Source: Streptomyces sp. ASQP_92
GTDB lineage: Bacteria > Actinomycetota > Actinomycetes > Streptomycetales > Streptomycetaceae
NCBI RefSeq assembly: GCF_025399895.1
Contig: NZ_JAODUA010000001.1
Location: 744,001-808,000, forward strand
Direction of reading: 5' to 3'
Length of the DNA: 64,000 nucleotides
In this document: positions 63,821-64,000 of the stretch, piece by piece
Numbering within the stretch: position 1 is the stretch's first letter
Layout of the letters: each line of letters starts with the position of its first letter
Translations under genes and position numbers: made by a program
Notes under the pieces: model-generated
Databases searched by the model: none
What the model was told of the DNA's origin: nothing
What the model saw: only the letters and a program-made list of their open reading frames with translations

Positions 63821-64000
63821 GTCCCGAACGCTACGGAGCGGCAGGGGGTGCGCCCCAGATGCGCTTGTACGGAGCTGGGCAGGACAAATGTCATGGCACG
63901 GCCCCCTCGGGGCGGGCGGGGACCCTTTCCGCCCACCGGATCTGACGTGGCGTCAGGAGCCTTCACAACTGCCGGGGCGTGCGCTATACCTGGGGGCCAT
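63821..64000. other. Intergenic end of window with CTGACG palindrome
   Basis: 180 bp upstream of the ABC exporter operon. Apart from the CTGACG box below and a CACAACTGCCGG patch I see no gene. The neighbouring gene on the right lies outside the window. Confidence 0.5.
63942..63956. promoter_or_regulatory. CTGACG-type palindrome near window end
   Basis: CTGACGTGGCGTCAG is a perfect 15-bp palindrome with a 3-base spacer, the same motif as at 48893. It is 122 bp upstream of the ABC ATPase start; it may instead belong to a gene beyond the window edge. Confidence 0.65.

Overview
The window is about 73% G+C, shows strong third-position GC bias, has many GTG starts and carries actinobacterial families throughout (DUF475, DUF4383, DUF5336, DUF2277, SCO2322-type, F420-type oxidoreductase). 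It reads as a chromosomal segment of a Streptomyces or close relative. I find 62 protein genes (the first is a fragment), one tRNA, one riboswitch and several families of short repeats. There is no rRNA, CRISPR array, transposase or integrase.

Layout. 1-7930 is a ter (tellurite/stress) neighbourhood: TerD end, DUF475/TerC-like membrane protein, TerA-like, TerD-like, and a tight aldolase/phosphoribosyltransferase/HAD operon matching the biosynthetic arm linked to ter systems. 7972-12000 holds housekeeping and membrane genes. tRNA-Val(TAC) is at 12044. 12740-19508 has a CorA-type channel, S4 protein, DedA, DoxX, a PhoD-like phosphatase and a secreted HNH nuclease. At 20011-21600 a UPF0014 permease precedes a yybP-ykoY (Mn2+) riboswitch driving a TMEM165/GDT1 exporter. 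21715-28025 has a HAD phosphatase, a peptidoglycan-binding protein with a collagen-like GVP repeat, an MFS-MarR fusion, a GNAT enzyme, a MhuD-like haem monooxygenase and a DUF2330 protein.

28090-55194 looks like a dispersed sterol/isoprenoid side-chain oxidation regulon: CYP125-like P450, thiolase, MBL hydrolase, aldehyde dehydrogenase plus 3Fe-4S ferredoxin, a KstR-like TetR regulator, a single-chain tandem acyl-CoA dehydrogenase and an SCP-x-type thiolase. Six near-palindromes matching the mycobacterial KstR pattern TnnAACnnGTTnnA (four perfect, two with one mismatch, plus one of these pairs nearly identical over 22 bp) lie before these genes. A second palindrome, CTGACGnnnCGTCAG, occurs four times. 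Between them lie a lytic transglycosylase, a five-gene ECF vitamin-transporter operon with two anchored surface proteins, a glycosyltransferase/methyltransferase/toroid operon and other genes. A roughly 56-bp repeat with a constant 20-bp core, and a 70-bp composite element, occur only next to the regulon genes in this window.

55432-63820 holds an MFS exporter and an ABC exporter/DesK-type two-component operon. In that operon the kinase and the response regulator are separated by about 3.3 kb of lower-GC genes, including an XRE/TPR regulator with two TTA codons. This looks like an insertion into a formerly contiguous operon.
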